Below, one piece after another: positions 44,833 through 55,084 of a stretch of 64,000 nucleotides of DNA. The first letter of the stretch is position 1; each line of letters begins with the position of its first letter. Under the pieces are notes generated by a model, which was not told where the DNA came from, searched no databases, and saw only the letters and a list, made by a program, of their open reading frames with translations. The translations under genes were made by a program, and so were the position numbers. Source of the DNA: Rhizobium sp. 9140 (lineage in GTDB: Bacteria > Pseudomonadota > Alphaproteobacteria > Rhizobiales > Rhizobiaceae); contig NZ_FJUR01000002.1 of the NCBI RefSeq assembly GCF_900067135.1, positions 372,001 through 436,000 on the forward strand, given 5' to 3'.

Positions 44833-46568
44833 TGCCGATTCCCCTCACCCGGAAGATGCAGGCCTTCCGATCCCGTCAAGACGGCAACGTCGCCATCATG
44901 ACGGCGCTCGTCCTGCCCGCCTGTATCAGCGTGCTCGCCATCGGTGTCGATTACGGTCACCTGACGCTGGAACGCCGGGAGATGCAGGTCGCAGCGGATC
45001 TGACCGCAATCGCAGTCGCTTCCGATATGGCACATGCGGAAGCGGCAGCCTTGTCGCATATCGAGAACAACCGTCTGAACCTGGTGCTGAAAACGCCGCA
45101 GGGTTTGAAGGGACCGAGTGGTGTTGTCGTTCCGGAAGCGGCCATAGCGGACACGACCGGTCGCTTGACCCTCGAAAAAGGCCGCTACATCGCCAGTGCC
45201 GCGCTAAGCCCCGATCAGCGGTTCCAACCGGGTGTGGCACCAAGCGATGCCGTGCGCGTCACCATCGAGCAGCCGGGAACGCTGTTCTTCGCCTCGATGT
45301 TCACCACCCCACCCGTCATGTCGGCCGTCGGTACGGCCGCCATGACAAAGACCGCTGCCTTCTCTATCGGGTCGCGCCTCGCAAGCCTTGAAGGCGGATT
45401 GCTGAACGCGATTCTCGGCAAGATCCTTGGCACCACACTCGATCTCAAAGCTGTCGATTACCGCGCTTTGGCCACGGCGGATCTCGACCTCTTCCAGCTC
45501 ACGCGCGGTCTTGCGTCCGACCTCAACCTGACGGCCCTGACCTATGACGAGATCCTCGCGACCGACATCACCGTGCCACAGCTTCTGACCGCGATCCTTC
45601 GTTATGGCGGTCTACCGTCCAGCACGACGACGCTCGTTTCGAAGATCCGGCAATCCCTGCCGGCAAGCGGCAAGCGCCTGTCGCTCGCCCGGCTCATCGA
45701 TCTCGGAAGCAAAGGGCATCTGCGCATCGATGCGCCCACGGGGCTGGGTATCAAGGTTGGCGTGCTTGATCTCCTCCAGTCGAGCGCGGCCCTCGCCAAC
45801 GGCGCTGAGCTGGTCAAGGTCGATACGATACTCGATCTCCCCGGACTTGGCTCGGTCGATCTCGCACTGGCCATCGGCGAGCCCCCAGTCGGCACGCCGC
45901 TTCACCGCGTCGGCGAACCGGGGCAGGCCGTTCGCACCGCGCAAGTTCGCGTCGCTCTCGCCATCAAGATCGAGGGACTGGCGGACCTGCTCGGCATCAA
46001 GATCAGTCTCCCCCTCTATATCGAGGTCGCGCATGCCGAAGCGAAGCTTGCAAGTATCCAGTGTCATGGCGGCAAGCCGAGCAATGCGACTGTTACGATT
46101 GACACAGTTCCGGGCGTGGCGGAGGTGTCGATCGGCCAGGTCGATGCGGCAGCGCTGAGGAATTTCGGATCGTCACCGCGGGTGACGAAGGCAAAGCTGG
46201 TCGATTCCGGCCTGCTCACGGTCGAAGGGCTGGCGTCCGTCGATGTCGGTAGCACGCAGATCAGGAAGCTGACGTTCACGCCGGGAGACATCGCGGTGGG
46301 AACAACGAAGAACGTCTCGTCGAGCGGTCTCCTGACGTCGCTGACCCAGTCCCTTCTGGCCAATCTCGAAGCAGAGATCCGGCTGCCGCTGCTTTCCCTG
46401 ATGACGGAAAAGGTGGTGCAGGCTGCGCTGGCAAAGACGCTGGGCGTCGTCACACCCAGCATCGATGCGCTTCTCGAACGGATCCTCGCTGTTGCCGGCG
46501 TCCGCATCGGCGAAGCAGATGTCCGTGTCACTCAAGTCGACTGCGCAAATCCCGTTCTCGTTCAATAG
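44832..46568 (+). CDS. TadG-like pilus-associated protein
   Basis: A 578-residue protein with a TadG-type N-terminus: SRQDGNVAIMTALVLPACIS, then GVDYGHLTLERREMQVAADL, the Tad_G/DUF2134 layout of one membrane helix (about 20-42) and a long outer part. The outer region (about 180-570) has repeated leucine-rich segments such as VGVLDLLQSSAALANGAEL and LADLLGIKISLPLYIEV that I cannot assign; there is no von Willebrand A domain with a MIDAS motif, seen in many TadG proteins. Co-translated with TadE. No other tad/cpa genes are nearby, so the pair depends on a machine encoded elsewhere or forms a separate surface structure. Confidence 0.82.
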   Translation: MPIPLTRKMQAFRSRQDGNVAIMTALVLPACISVLAIGVDYGHLTLERREMQVAADLTAIAVASDMAHAEAAALSHIENNRLNLVLKTPQGLKGPSGVVVPEAAIADTTGRLTLEKGRYIASAALSPDQRFQPGVAPSDAVRVTIEQPGTLFFASMFTTPPVMSAVGTAAMTKTAAFSIGSRLASLEGGLLNAILGKILGTTLDLKAVDYRALATADLDLFQLTRGLASDLNLTALTYDEILATDITVPQLLTAILRYGGLPSSTTTLVSKIRQSLPASGKRLSLARLIDLGSKGHLRIDAPTGLGIKVGVLDLLQSSAALANGAELVKVDTILDLPGLGSVDLALAIGEPPVGTPLHRVGEPGQAVRTAQVRVALAIKIEGLADLLGIKISLPLYIEVAHAEAKLASIQCHGGKPSNATVTIDTVPGVAEVSIGQVDAAALRNFGSSPRVTKAKLVDSGLLTVEGLASVDVGSTQIRKLTFTPGDIAVGTTKNVSSSGLLTSLTQSLLANLEAEIRLPLLSLMTEKVVQAALAKTLGVVTPSIDALLERILAVAGVRIGEADVRVTQVDCANPVLVQ

Positions 46569-46612
46569 CCGGGGCAAGACCCAAGACGTTCTGAGTTTGA
46601 CCAAGGAAACTG

Positions 46613-49000
46613 GTGCACATGTTCACTGTCCTCGAATGCGTCACGGACCGGCACGACCGGTCGATCACGGTCATCTCCGGTCTGATTGCGCTTCTTGGCA
46701 TGCTGGCCTTCCACCACCTGCTCCTGCGCGCGGAAGAGAGCACCGCCAGCCGACGCCGAAACTGGCGGCTGGTCGCGGCTTTCTCGGCCGGTCTCAGCGT
46801 CTGGGCCACGCATTTCGTCGCCATGCTGGCCTATGAGGGAACGGTCGCGCTGCGGTTCGACCTGATGTTCACGACGCTCTCTGCCGCCATCGCCGTCGTC
46901 GGCTTCTGGCTGTCCATCCGGCAAGGCTTTCTCGGCGCCAGCTCCATGGTCGCCTCCGCCGGGCTCATCACCCTCACCGTTGCCGCCATGCATTTCGTCG
47001 GCATGGCAGGACTTCGCGCAGAAGCGCATTTTGACTTCGAATGGCCGCCGATCGTCGTTGGTACCGTTGTCGCGTTCGCGCTGTTTATCCTGTCGCTCGT
47101 GCTCTTTTCCCGGCTGCGCGGTCCGTTCCGGATCGCAGCCCCTGCGATCTGCTCAGTCCTCGGCGTCTGCACGCTGCATTTCGTCACCATGTCGGCAACG
47201 ATCATCACGCCCGACCCGTCCCTGCCGGCAATCGTCATCGACATGGCGGATAATGTCTGGCTGACGAGCGCCATTACCGGCGTCACGCTGCTGATCCTCG
47301 TCTCATCCGCCATCGGTGTCGTCATCGACCGGCATCTCGTCGATCTCAAAGGCTTTGCCAACTCCACGCTCGATGGCCTCGCCGTCGTGCGCGACGGCAT
47401 CATTCTTGAGGTCAACGCCAAGTTCTCGGCGCTGCTCGATCGCGAAGACGGCGAGCTTATCGGCCGGCGCGCGGATCAATTTCTGGTTGCGATCGACGGT
47501 CAGCCAATCGACCAGCCGCGCAGGTCGGCCGTCGAGGCATCGCCACGCACGGGCGATCATGCCCGCATCTTCGAGGTCGCCGTGCACACCATCGAATATG
47601 GCGGCCGTCCTTCGGAGGTCATCGCGGTTCGCGACCTGACCGAGCGGCGCGCCGTGCAGAAGAAGGTGGAATATCTCGCGCGCCACGACATGCTGACCGG
47701 CCTCACAAACCGCTCGATCTTCCAAGAAAGTCTCCAGCTGCAGCTGGAGCGTGCCGCTTTGACGGGCAAGCCCTTCGCGCTGCTCGCGCTTGATCTCGAT
47801 CGGTTCAAGGCGGTGAACGATCTATTCGGACATGCAGAGGGCGACCGGGTGTTGCGCGACGTCGCTGGAATCCTGCGCGCCAGTTGCCGCGGTGGCGACA
47901 CTGTGGCGCGGATCGGCGGCGACGAGTTCGTCATCCTGACGGCGGAGGGCGTCGATACGGAGGGTGCCGGGGCGCTGGCCGCTCGCATCCGCACCACCTT
48001 CCGCGAACGCATGAACATCTCGCTCGATCCGACTGCCGTCGGCGTCAGCATCGGCATCGCCGTTTTTCCGAAGGATGGCGCCGACGCCGACGCGCTGACC
48101 CAAGCTGCCGACGTTGCGCTCTACCGGGCGAAAGCGAGCGGGCGCGGCATGCACGCCTTCTACGATCTCGCGATGGATCAGGAGCGGCGCGACCGGCGCC
48201 AGCTCGAAAGCGAACTGCGTCAGGCGATCTCGCGCAACGAACTGCACCTCCTGTTCCAGCCAATACAGTCGATCGATAAAGCGGCTATTCTCGGCTATGA
48301 GGCGTTGCTGCGCTGGACCCACCCGGTGCGTGGGAATGTACCGCCGGACGTCTTCATTCCGATTGCGGAGGAAAGCGGCATCATCCTCTCGATCGGCGAA
48401 TGGGTGCTGCGCGAGGCCTGCCGGCAGGCTGCCGGCTGGGATCTTGCGCTGAAAGTCGCGGTCAACATGTCGGCCGTTCAGTTCCGCCTTCCCCACCTTG
48501 CAGGCGCCATCGCCAGCGTCCTCGATGCGACGGGGCTTGCTCCTGCGCGGCTGGAACTCGAAATCACCGAAACGGCGCTGCTTAAGGATCGTGTCGCAAC
48601 GCTCGACATCCTCAGGCAGATCAAGGCGCTCGGCGTGAAGGTCGTGATGGACGACTTCGGCACGGGCTACTCGTCGCTGAGCAACCTTCAGTCCTTCCCT
48701 TTCGACGGGCTGAAGATCGACCGCAGCTTCATCGCCGAGATGGATCACGACGCCAATGCGCGCGCCATCGTCCGCGCGGTCGTCAGCCTCGGCCGCAGCC
48801 TTAATCTTCCCGTGACCGCGGAGGGCATCGAGACGCAAGCCCAGTACCGCATGATCGTCGACGAAGGTTGCGCACATGCCCAGGGCTATCTGTTCGGCAA
48901 ACCGGACAAGGGGCCTGAGACATTCACCGGCGCGCGGGAGCATCGCGTCGAACTGAAGAAAACGAAGCCAAGAAAAGAGCGGAACACATGTTTGGATTGA
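46613..49000 (+). CDS. MHYT-PAS-GGDEF-EAL cyclic-di-GMP enzyme
   Basis: About 795 residues. The N-terminal membrane part (about 15-240) is an MHYT domain with three repeats carrying H67 (ATHFVAM), H127 (AMHFVGM) and H189 (TLHFVTM), proposed to bind copper and sense oxygen, CO or NO. A PAS-like part (about 245-345) follows. The GGDEF domain is intact (RIGGDEFVI near 435-443) and has the inhibitory site RGGD five residues before. The EAL domain keeps [30 protein letters not shown] and LKIDRSF. Both making and breaking c-di-GMP are possible. Start is GTG with AAGGAA five bases upstream; ATG 46619 is the alternative. The gene lies 45 bases after TadG and its last 13 bases overlap the chemoreceptor gene. 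Confidence 0.92.
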   Translation: MHMFTVLECVTDRHDRSITVISGLIALLGMLAFHHLLLRAEESTASRRRNWRLVAAFSAGLSVWATHFVAMLAYEGTVALRFDLMFTTLSAAIAVVGFWLSIRQGFLGASSMVASAGLITLTVAAMHFVGMAGLRAEAHFDFEWPPIVVGTVVAFALFILSLVLFSRLRGPFRIAAPAICSVLGVCTLHFVTMSATIITPDPSLPAIVIDMADNVWLTSAITGVTLLILVSSAIGVVIDRHLVDLKGFANSTLDGLAVVRDGIILEVNAKFSALLDREDGELIGRRADQFLVAIDGQPIDQPRRSAVEASPRTGDHARIFEVAVHTIEYGGRPSEVIAVRDLTERRAVQKKVEYLARHDMLTGLTNRSIFQESLQLQLERAALTGKPFALLALDLDRFKAVNDLFGHAEGDRVLRDVAGILRASCRGGDTVARIGGDEFVILTAEGVDTEGAGALAARIRTTFRERMNISLDPTAVGVSIGIAVFPKDGADADALTQAADVALYRAKASGRGMHAFYDLAMDQERRDRRQLESELRQAISRNELHLLFQPIQSIDKAAILGYEALLRWTHPVRGNVPPDVFIPIAEESGIILSIGEWVLREACRQAAGWDLALKVAVNMSAVQFRLPHLAGAIASVLDATGLAPARLELEITETALLKDRVATLDILRQIKALGVKVVMDDFGTGYSSLSNLQSFPFDGLKIDRSFIAEMDHDANARAIVRAVVSLGRSLNLPVTAEGIETQAQYRMIVDEGCAHAQGYLFGKPDKGPETFTGAREHRVELKKTKPRKERNTCLD

Positions 49001-50655
49001 ACAAAGGCGCGGGACGGGGATCCGACATTTCGGATGCGCTTTCCAGATCACAGGCGATTATCGAATTCGACCTCGAAGGCAACATCCTAAGCGCGAACGA
49101 GAATTTCTGCCAAACTCTCGGCTATACGATCGAAGAGATCGTCGGGAGGCATCACAGTCTCTTTTGCGACCCCCAGACGGTCACGTCCGCGGACTATACC
49201 GCGTTCTGGATGCGACTGGCGGCAGGCACGTTCGATGCCGGCGCCTACAAGCGAATCGGCAAGGGTGGGCGCGAGATCTGGATTCAGGCTACCTACAATC
49301 CGGTAATGAAGGGTGGCAAGCCTTACAAGGTTGTGAAATTCGCGGCCGATATCACGGCTGCCCGAGAGAAGGCGATCGAGGATGCCGGAAAGCTGGAAGC
49401 CATTTCCCGCTCGCAAGCCGTCATCGAATTTTACCCAACCGGCGAAATCATCACGGCGAACGATAATTTCTGCAAGACGCTGGGGTATGCGCTGAGCGAA
49501 ATCACCGGGCGGCATCACAGCCTGTTCTGCCGCAAGGACTATGCCGCATCGCCGGAATACAAGGCTTTCTGGTCGCGGCTGGCGGGTGGCGAGTTCATCG
49601 CCAACGAGTTCGTGCGCGTCGGCAAGGGCGACAAGGAGGTCTGGATCCAGGCCGCCTACAACCCGATCCTCGATTCCAACGGCAAGGTCTGCAAGGTGGT
49701 GAAGTTCGCTACCGACGTGACCGAGCGCATGAGCGCCATCGCCGAGATCGGCACGGCCATGAAGGCGATGTCGAACGGCGATCTCACCGCGACTCTGGAC
49801 CGGCCCTTCGTGCCCTCGATGGAAGAGCTGCGACATCACTTCAACGCGACACTGGCACAACTCCGCAGCACGATGGAAAATATCGGCATCAGCGTGGCGG
49901 CCATCGCCGACGGCTCCCGCGAGATCAGTCAGAACGCCGGGAGCCTATCGCGTCGCACGGAGCAGAATGCGGCGAGCCTGGAGGAAACTGCAGCCGCGCT
50001 CGAGGAGATCACCACCACCGTCAACGATACCAGCGCCCGCGCGCAGGAGGCCGGCAGTCTCGTAAACGAGACTCGCAGCGGCGCCGAGCGGTCGGGAGCC
50101 GTGGTCGAGCGTGCCGTATCGGCCATGGCCGAGATCGCGGCATCGTCGCAATCGATCACCGGCATCATTGGCGTCATCGACGAGATTGCGTTTCAGACGA
50201 ACCTGCTTGCGCTCAATGCTGGCATCGAAGCCGCACGCGCCGGAGACGCGGGTCGCGGCTTTGCGGTCGTCGCTCAGGAGGTCCGGGAGCTGGCACAGCG
50301 TTCGGCGCAGGCCGCCAAGGAGATCGGCGCCCTGATCGCCGCCTCGAACGGGATCGTGCGCAACGGCGTGGAGCTGGTGGGCGAAACCGGGCGCGCATTG
50401 GAGGAGATCGTCGGCAAGGTCACCCGGATCGACGTCAACATCGCGGCAATCGTTCAGGCCGGACGCGAGCAGGCCGGCGGTCTGCGCGAGATCAACATCG
50501 CGGTCAACGCCATGGACCAGGCAACGCAGCAGAATGCGGCGATGGCCGAGGAGAGCACGGCTGCGAGCGTGGAACTGGCGGCGCAGACGACCGCTCTTCG
50601 GCAGCTCCTCTCCGCCTTCACCTATCGCGAGATCCGGCTGCGCATCGTCGCCTGA
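48988..50655 (+). CDS. Soluble PAS-PAS methyl-accepting chemotaxis protein, BdlA-like
   Basis: A 555-residue cytoplasmic receptor; no membrane helix is seen. Two near-identical PAS units (about 15-130 and 137-250) share [42 protein letters not shown] and KVVKFA. A short HAMP-like linker precedes the signalling helices, with the conserved hairpin tip [20 protein letters not shown]. No CheB/CheR tether pentapeptide is at the C-terminus. This layout is that of BdlA of Pseudomonas, which controls biofilm dispersal together with c-di-GMP enzymes. Start overlaps the MHYT-GGDEF-EAL gene by 13 bases, so the two are co-expressed. Confidence 0.92.
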   Translation: MFGLNKGAGRGSDISDALSRSQAIIEFDLEGNILSANENFCQTLGYTIEEIVGRHHSLFCDPQTVTSADYTAFWMRLAAGTFDAGAYKRIGKGGREIWIQATYNPVMKGGKPYKVVKFAADITAAREKAIEDAGKLEAISRSQAVIEFYPTGEIITANDNFCKTLGYALSEITGRHHSLFCRKDYAASPEYKAFWSRLAGGEFIANEFVRVGKGDKEVWIQAAYNPILDSNGKVCKVVKFATDVTERMSAIAEIGTAMKAMSNGDLTATLDRPFVPSMEELRHHFNATLAQLRSTMENIGISVAAIADGSREISQNAGSLSRRTEQNAASLEETAAALEEITTTVNDTSARAQEAGSLVNETRSGAERSGAVVERAVSAMAEIAASSQSITGIIGVIDEIAFQTNLLALNAGIEAARAGDAGRGFAVVAQEVRELAQRSAQAAKEIGALIAASNGIVRNGVELVGETGRALEEIVGKVTRIDVNIAAIVQAGREQAGGLREINIAVNAMDQATQQNAAMAEESTAASVELAAQTTALRQLLSAFTYREIRLRIVA

Positions 50656-50677
50656 CAACAGATGCGGGGATGGGAGG

Positions 50678-50702
50678 CGGCAGCGCAAATCGGGCGCTGC
50701 CG
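50678..50702. terminator. Hairpin between the chemoreceptor and TRAP genes
   Basis: Arms CGGCAGCGC/GCGCTGCCG with a seven-base loop in the 98-base gap between convergent genes. No T-run; a shared end for both transcripts is likely. Confidence 0.5.
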
Positions 50703-50753
50703 AGTGTTCATAGGAAGCCGTCGGCTACGGCGCGTTTGTGGCGATAGGACACC

Positions 50754-52067
50754 CTACTGGACGGCAGAGGTTCCGTAGATCAGGTTCGGCAGCCACAGCG
50801 ACAGTTGCGGGAAGATGCTGAGGATACTCAGCAGCACCATCATCATGGCGAGGTACGGCAGCACCTCCCGCGCATAGGCCATCATCGGCACCTTCATCAC
50901 CATGGAGGAGATATACATCAACCCACCGACCGGCGGGGTGATGCCGGCGATGGTAAGATTGGTGATGAAGATGATGCCGAAATGGACGCGGTCGATATGG
51001 ACGCCGTCGATGATCGGGATCAGCATCGGCGTCAGGATAATGAGCGCCGCCGATCCTTCGATTGCCGTGCCGATGACGAGCAGCATGACGTTGATGAGCA
51101 GCAGCATGACGAGCGGGTTGCTGGTTGCGCCCCCGAGCCAGCCCGACATCGCCTGCGGCACCTGCTCCCAGGCGAGATAGAAGCCGAAGGCGGCGGCCGC
51201 GCAGATCATCACCATGACGACCGCGGAGTCGCGTACGGCTTCCGCCAGCACTTCGGGGATCTGGCGCACGGTGAATTCCCGATAGCCGAAGATCGCGACG
51301 AAAAGGACGTAGACGACCACCACGGCGCCGGCTTCCGTCGTCGTGAACAGGCCGTAACGCGTGCCGACGAAGATGACGACGGGAATAGAGAGTGCCCGCA
51401 GCCCGTCGATGAGAGCTGTGCGCATCTCGACGCCGGTTGCGCGTTTGTCACGGAGCGAGCGATAACCACGTTTTCGGGCAATGAAGTACGTCGTGGTCAT
51501 CAGGCCGAGCGCCAGCACCAGACCGGGCACGACACCGGCCGCAAACAGCCGCCCGATCGAGGTTTCCGCAAGAAAGCCATAAACGATGAGGCCGATCGAT
51601 GGCGGAATGAGGCTCGTGATGATGGCGGCGGACGAGGTGATAACGGCAGCAAAGGCCCGGCTATAGCCGCGCTCGGCCATCTGGATGCCGAGCGTCTTCG
51701 CCAGCATCGCCGCATCCGCGTTGGCCGAAGCGGTGAGGCCGCCGAGCAGTGTGGCAAGCACGGTGCACATCTGCGCCAGAGCGCCCGTCATATGCCCGAC
51801 CAGAACGTCCGCAAGCGTCAGAAGCCGCCGCGTGATGCCAGACGCATTCATGATGCAGCCCGCCAGCACGAAGAGCGGCAGCGCCAGCAGCGAGACGGAC
51901 TGGCTGCCTTCCGCCATCTCCTGCGCGAAATTGGACAGAGGGATCATGTCCATGTTGAGGAAGAAGAAGGTCAGCGCACCGATCGCCAAGGCCCAGGTGA
52001 TCGGCGTCGAGAGGAGGAACAGAAGAACGACGACGAGCGATGGGCCGGCCAGGTGAAAAAAGGTCAT
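50754..52067 (-). CDS. dctM: TRAP transporter large permease (DctM family)
   Basis: A 437-residue protein with about twelve helices. The start at 52067 overlaps the DctQ stop by four bases (ATGA); the open frame upstream is not family-like. Marks: FLLSTPITWALAIGALTFFF, GITRRLLTLADVLVGHMTGA, GLTASANADAAMLAKTLG, IIPP-type SLIPPSIGLIVYG, and NLTIAGITPPVGGLMYI near the end. It is the ion-coupled channel subunit of a TRAP importer, usually for organic or sugar acids. Confidence 0.93.
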   Translation of the reverse strand: MTFFHLAGPSLVVVLLFLLSTPITWALAIGALTFFFLNMDMIPLSNFAQEMAEGSQSVSLLALPLFVLAGCIMNASGITRRLLTLADVLVGHMTGALAQMCTVLATLLGGLTASANADAAMLAKTLGIQMAERGYSRAFAAVITSSAAIITSLIPPSIGLIVYGFLAETSIGRLFAAGVVPGLVLALGLMTTTYFIARKRGYRSLRDKRATGVEMRTALIDGLRALSIPVVIFVGTRYGLFTTTEAGAVVVVYVLFVAIFGYREFTVRQIPEVLAEAVRDSAVVMVMICAAAAFGFYLAWEQVPQAMSGWLGGATSNPLVMLLLINVMLLVIGTAIEGSAALIILTPMLIPIIDGVHIDRVHFGIIFITNLTIAGITPPVGGLMYISSMVMKVPMMAYAREVLPYLAMMMVLLSILSIFPQLSLWLPNLIYGTSAVQ

Positions 52068-52576
52068 ATGATCGAATCCACGATGCGATGCGTGCGCGGC
52101 CGCCAGGGGCGCTCGACGATGAGGTGCTGCACCAGCATGCCGACCGAGGCGATGGCCAAGGGCGCATAGGCAATGCTGCGAGACAGGTCGAGCGCGATGG
52201 TGTGCACATTGCGCGAGGTCCAGGCCTGCCACAGGAAGAGGCCGGTCAGCAGGACGAAGAAGGCGGTGAGGAGCAGATAATTGAACCAGCGCACGCCGTC
52301 CTGCCAACGTTCCGGCAGGGCGGCGACCAGGACGTCGATGGCGGCATGGGTGCCGAGACGCACGCCGGCAACCGCTCCGAAGAAGACGAGATAGGAGAAG
52401 GCAAGGATCGCCAGTTCGTAGGTCCAGGCTGCCGGCTGCGGAAAGATATAGCGGCTGACGATGCCCCAGAGAATGGAGACGACGATGACCAGCAGGGCCA
52501 GAACGCCGACGGCCTCGTCGAGACGTCGAAGGCTCCAGAGCGGCGGTTCGGTCGAGGTTTGGGCAGGTATGTCCAT
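52064..52576 (-). CDS. dctQ: TRAP transporter small permease (DctQ family)
   Basis: A 170-residue four-helix protein with DctQ marks: RYIFPQPAAWTYELAILAFS and FFGAVAGVRLGTHAAIDVL. It binds DctM to complete the membrane part. It begins 51 bases after DctP and overlaps DctM by four bases, so the three are one operon in the usual P-Q-M order. Confidence 0.92.
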   Translation of the reverse strand: MDIPAQTSTEPPLWSLRRLDEAVGVLALLVIVVSILWGIVSRYIFPQPAAWTYELAILAFSYLVFFGAVAGVRLGTHAAIDVLVAALPERWQDGVRWFNYLLLTAFFVLLTGLFLWQAWTSRNVHTIALDLSRSIAYAPLAIASVGMLVQHLIVERPWRPRTHRIVDSII

Positions 52577-52627
52577 GAATGCTCCCGGCAGGGATAAGCC
52601 CGGCCATTCGCGGCCGGGCCTTGATCC

Positions 52628-53602
52628 TTATTGCATGGTGGCCTGAATGCGTTCGAACATGCCCGGCGTCAGGTTCGGCACCTTGCCATAGGCGGATTTC
52701 GAGGCTTCGATGAAGGCGGGGACGTCCACGTCCGAAACGATCTCGACACCGCTGTCGGCCAGCTGCTTGGCATAGCCGTCATCAGTCTCGATCGTCATCT
52801 TCGTCAGATCGGCGGCGATCTTCCGGCCTTCGTCGGTCAGCACCTTTTGCAGGTCTTCCGGCAGGCTGTTGTAGAAGCTTGCCGAGGCGACCCAGGCCGT
52901 GAACATGACCTGATGGCCGGTCTTGGAGATGACCTTGCGCGTCTCGTTCAGCTTCGAGCCGGCAATTGACCCGAACGGCCCTTCCGCGGCATCGACCACG
53001 CCGGTCTGCAAGGCATTGTAGACATCGCCCCAGGGAAGCTCCGTCGGTCGGGCGCCGTAGGTTGCGAACGTCGCCATCATGATCGGCGAAGAGGGAACGC
53101 GCACGGTAACGCCGGCGAGATCGGCAGGCGTGCGCACCGCCTTGTTGGCGATGATGTGGCGATAGCCGAAGAGGCCGTTCGGCATGATGATCTTGAGGCC
53201 TTTGGCCTCGAGCTTCGCCGAGAGCTCCTGAAAAACGTCGGAGGCAAACAGCTTGTCGCTTGCTTCGATGCTTGGATAGACATAGGGGCCGGCGAGGATC
53301 GACATATCCGGCTCGAACTGGCCGAGCTGGCCGTAATCCGTGGCGCTGAGCAGGCTCGCGCCACTCATGACCATCTCGTTGACCTTCTTCTGCGCGCCGA
53401 GCTGGTCGCCGGTCATAACGGTGATCGCGATGCGACCACCCGAACGCTCGCCGACACGTTCGGCATAGAGCTTCATAGCCTTGACGATCGGTTCGTTCGG
53501 ATTGACCTGCGATGTGGAAAACCGCAGGCTGTATTCCTGCGCCTGTGCAACACCGCAAAAGGACAGCGCCGCCAGTGCGGACGCTACGAGTACGCTCTTC
53601 AT
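52628..53602 (-). CDS. dctP: TRAP transporter substrate-binding protein (DctP family)
   Basis: A 324-residue periplasmic binder with signal peptide MKSVLVASALAALSFCGVAQ (cleavage after AQA). GGAGGG five bases upstream sets the start at 53602. Family marks: LRFSTSQVNPNEPIVKAMK, GRIAITVMTGDQLGAQKKVN, and the substrate-arginine region ADLAGVTVRVPSSPIMM with Arg in VRVP, which in DctP proteins pairs with a carboxylate. A sugar-acid substrate (for example a uronate or aldonate) fits the neighbours. Its own operator-like palindrome lies upstream and the fucose operon terminator separates it from fucD. Confidence 0.92.
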   Translation of the reverse strand: MKSVLVASALAALSFCGVAQAQEYSLRFSTSQVNPNEPIVKAMKLYAERVGERSGGRIAITVMTGDQLGAQKKVNEMVMSGASLLSATDYGQLGQFEPDMSILAGPYVYPSIEASDKLFASDVFQELSAKLEAKGLKIIMPNGLFGYRHIIANKAVRTPADLAGVTVRVPSSPIMMATFATYGARPTELPWGDVYNALQTGVVDAAEGPFGSIAGSKLNETRKVISKTGHQVMFTAWVASASFYNSLPEDLQKVLTDEGRKIAADLTKMTIETDDGYAKQLADSGVEIVSDVDVPAFIEASKSAYGKVPNLTPGMFERIQATMQ

Positions 53603-53639
53603 GAGACCCTCCATTGCCCGGGCTCCTCCCCTGGCATCA

Positions 53640-53666
53640 TTCATATACGAATAGATACGTTATGAA
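53640..53666. promoter_or_regulatory. AT-rich imperfect palindrome before dctP, candidate operator
   Basis: TTCATA (53640-53645) and TATGAA (53661-53666) are perfect inverted arms, with ATACGA and ATACGT between them. It is 38 bases before the dctP ATG. A GntR- or LacI-type repressor site is likely; the protein is unknown. Confidence 0.4.
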
Positions 53667-53719
53667 AGAATAATTCGTCGGGGTCAAGGCGTCAGTGTTC
53701 GCTTTCCCTTGAGGCCATG

Positions 53720-53751
53720 AAAAAGCCGGACTGCGAACAGCCCGGCTTTTT
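53720..53751. terminator. Rho-independent terminator after the fucose operon
   Basis: AAAAAGCCGG and CCGGCTTTTT form a ten-base stem around a twelve-base loop, giving a T-run on both strands. It lies 29 bases after the fuconate dehydratase stop, so the long leftward operon ends here and the TRAP genes are a separate unit. Confidence 0.88.
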
Positions 53752-53779
53752 GCCAATCTCAGTGATTGATGAGGTTCGT

Positions 53780-55057
53780 TCAGCCCTTGAACGTGTAGTC
53801 TGCGATCGACTGCGCCTTCATCTCGATGGAGAAACCCGGACGGGTCGGCGGCATATAGGCGGCGTTTTCAATCACGCAGGGTTCGAGAAAGTGCTCGTGC
53901 AGATGGTCGACATATTCGATGACGCGGTCGGTCTTCGTGCCGGAGACGGCGATGTAGTCGATCATCGAGAGATGCTGGACATATTCGCAAAGTCCGACAC
54001 CGCCGGCATGCGGCCAGACGGGCAGCTGGTATTTCGCCGCCACGAGAAGGACGGCGAGAACCTCGTTCAGCCCGCCCATGCGGCAGCTGTCGATCTGCAC
54101 GATATCGATCGCGCCCTCGGCGATGAACTGCTTGAACATGATGCGGTTCTGGCACATTTCACCGGTCGCGACCTTGACCGGCGAGATCGCCTGCCGGATC
54201 TTGCGGTGGCCTGCAACATCGTCGGGACTGGTCGGCTCCTCGATGAAGAAGGGCTTGCAGAAGGCCAGCTGCTTCACCCAGTCGATGGCCTCCCCGACCT
54301 CCCAGACCTGATTGGCATCGATCATCAGATAACGGTCCGGACCGATGACCTCGCGGGCAATCGTCAGCCGACGGATATCGTCTTCGAGATCGCGCCCGAC
54401 CTTCATCTTGACATGGTTGAACCCTTCGTCGATCGCCTCCTGGCAAAGCCGGCGCAGCTTGTCGTCGTCATAGCCGAGCCAGCCCGCAGACGTGGTGTAG
54501 CAGGTGTAACCCTCCGCCCGCAGCACGGCCATCCGCTCGGCCTTGCCGGGCTCGGCCCGCCTCAGGATATCGAGCGCCTCGTCGCGGGTCAGAACGTCCG
54601 TCAGGTAGCGATAATCGACGATATCGGCGATCTGCTCCGGCGACATCTCGCTGACCATCTGCCACACGGGCTTGCCCGCCTGCTTGGCGAGAAGGTCCCA
54701 CACCGCATTGACGACAGCGCCGGTCGCCAGATGCATCGCGCCCTTCTCCGGCCCGATCCAGCGCAACTGGCTGTCGCTCGTCAGGTGCCGCCAGTAGCGG
54801 CCGGGATTTTCGAGCACCGTGGAAAGCTCGGTCCCGACCACGAGATGCTGCATCGCCTTGATGGCCATGCAGCAGATGTCGTTGCCGCGACCGATGGTGA
54901 AGGTCAGGCCATGACCGCCGAGACCGGGCGTGTCCGTGTCGAGAATGACATAGGCTGCCGAATAATCCGGATCGGGATTCATAGCATCCGAGCCGTCGAG
55001 GCTCTGGGACGTCGGAAAGCGCAGGTCGAACACGCGCAGGTCTGTAATGCGGGTCAT
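53780..55057 (-). CDS. fucD: L-fuconate dehydratase
   Basis: A 425-residue enolase-superfamily enzyme turning L-fuconate into 2-keto-3-deoxy-L-fuconate. MTRITDLRVFDLRFPTSQSL with DGSDAMNPDPDYSAAYV is the characteristic FucD start. Catalytic parts: base lysine in VKMKVGRD, metal residues in MIDANQVW, FIEEPTSPDD and ATGEMCQNR, and the acid/base His in WPHAGGVGLCEYVQH. Length matches the family (about 420-440). Last gene of the operon, followed by a strong terminator. Confidence 0.95.
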   Translation of the reverse strand: MTRITDLRVFDLRFPTSQSLDGSDAMNPDPDYSAAYVILDTDTPGLGGHGLTFTIGRGNDICCMAIKAMQHLVVGTELSTVLENPGRYWRHLTSDSQLRWIGPEKGAMHLATGAVVNAVWDLLAKQAGKPVWQMVSEMSPEQIADIVDYRYLTDVLTRDEALDILRRAEPGKAERMAVLRAEGYTCYTTSAGWLGYDDDKLRRLCQEAIDEGFNHVKMKVGRDLEDDIRRLTIAREVIGPDRYLMIDANQVWEVGEAIDWVKQLAFCKPFFIEEPTSPDDVAGHRKIRQAISPVKVATGEMCQNRIMFKQFIAEGAIDIVQIDSCRMGGLNEVLAVLLVAAKYQLPVWPHAGGVGLCEYVQHLSMIDYIAVSGTKTDRVIEYVDHLHEHFLEPCVIENAAYMPPTRPGFSIEMKAQSIADYTFKG

Positions 55058-55084
55058 GGGGGCTCCGGAGAGGTGAGATGAGGA

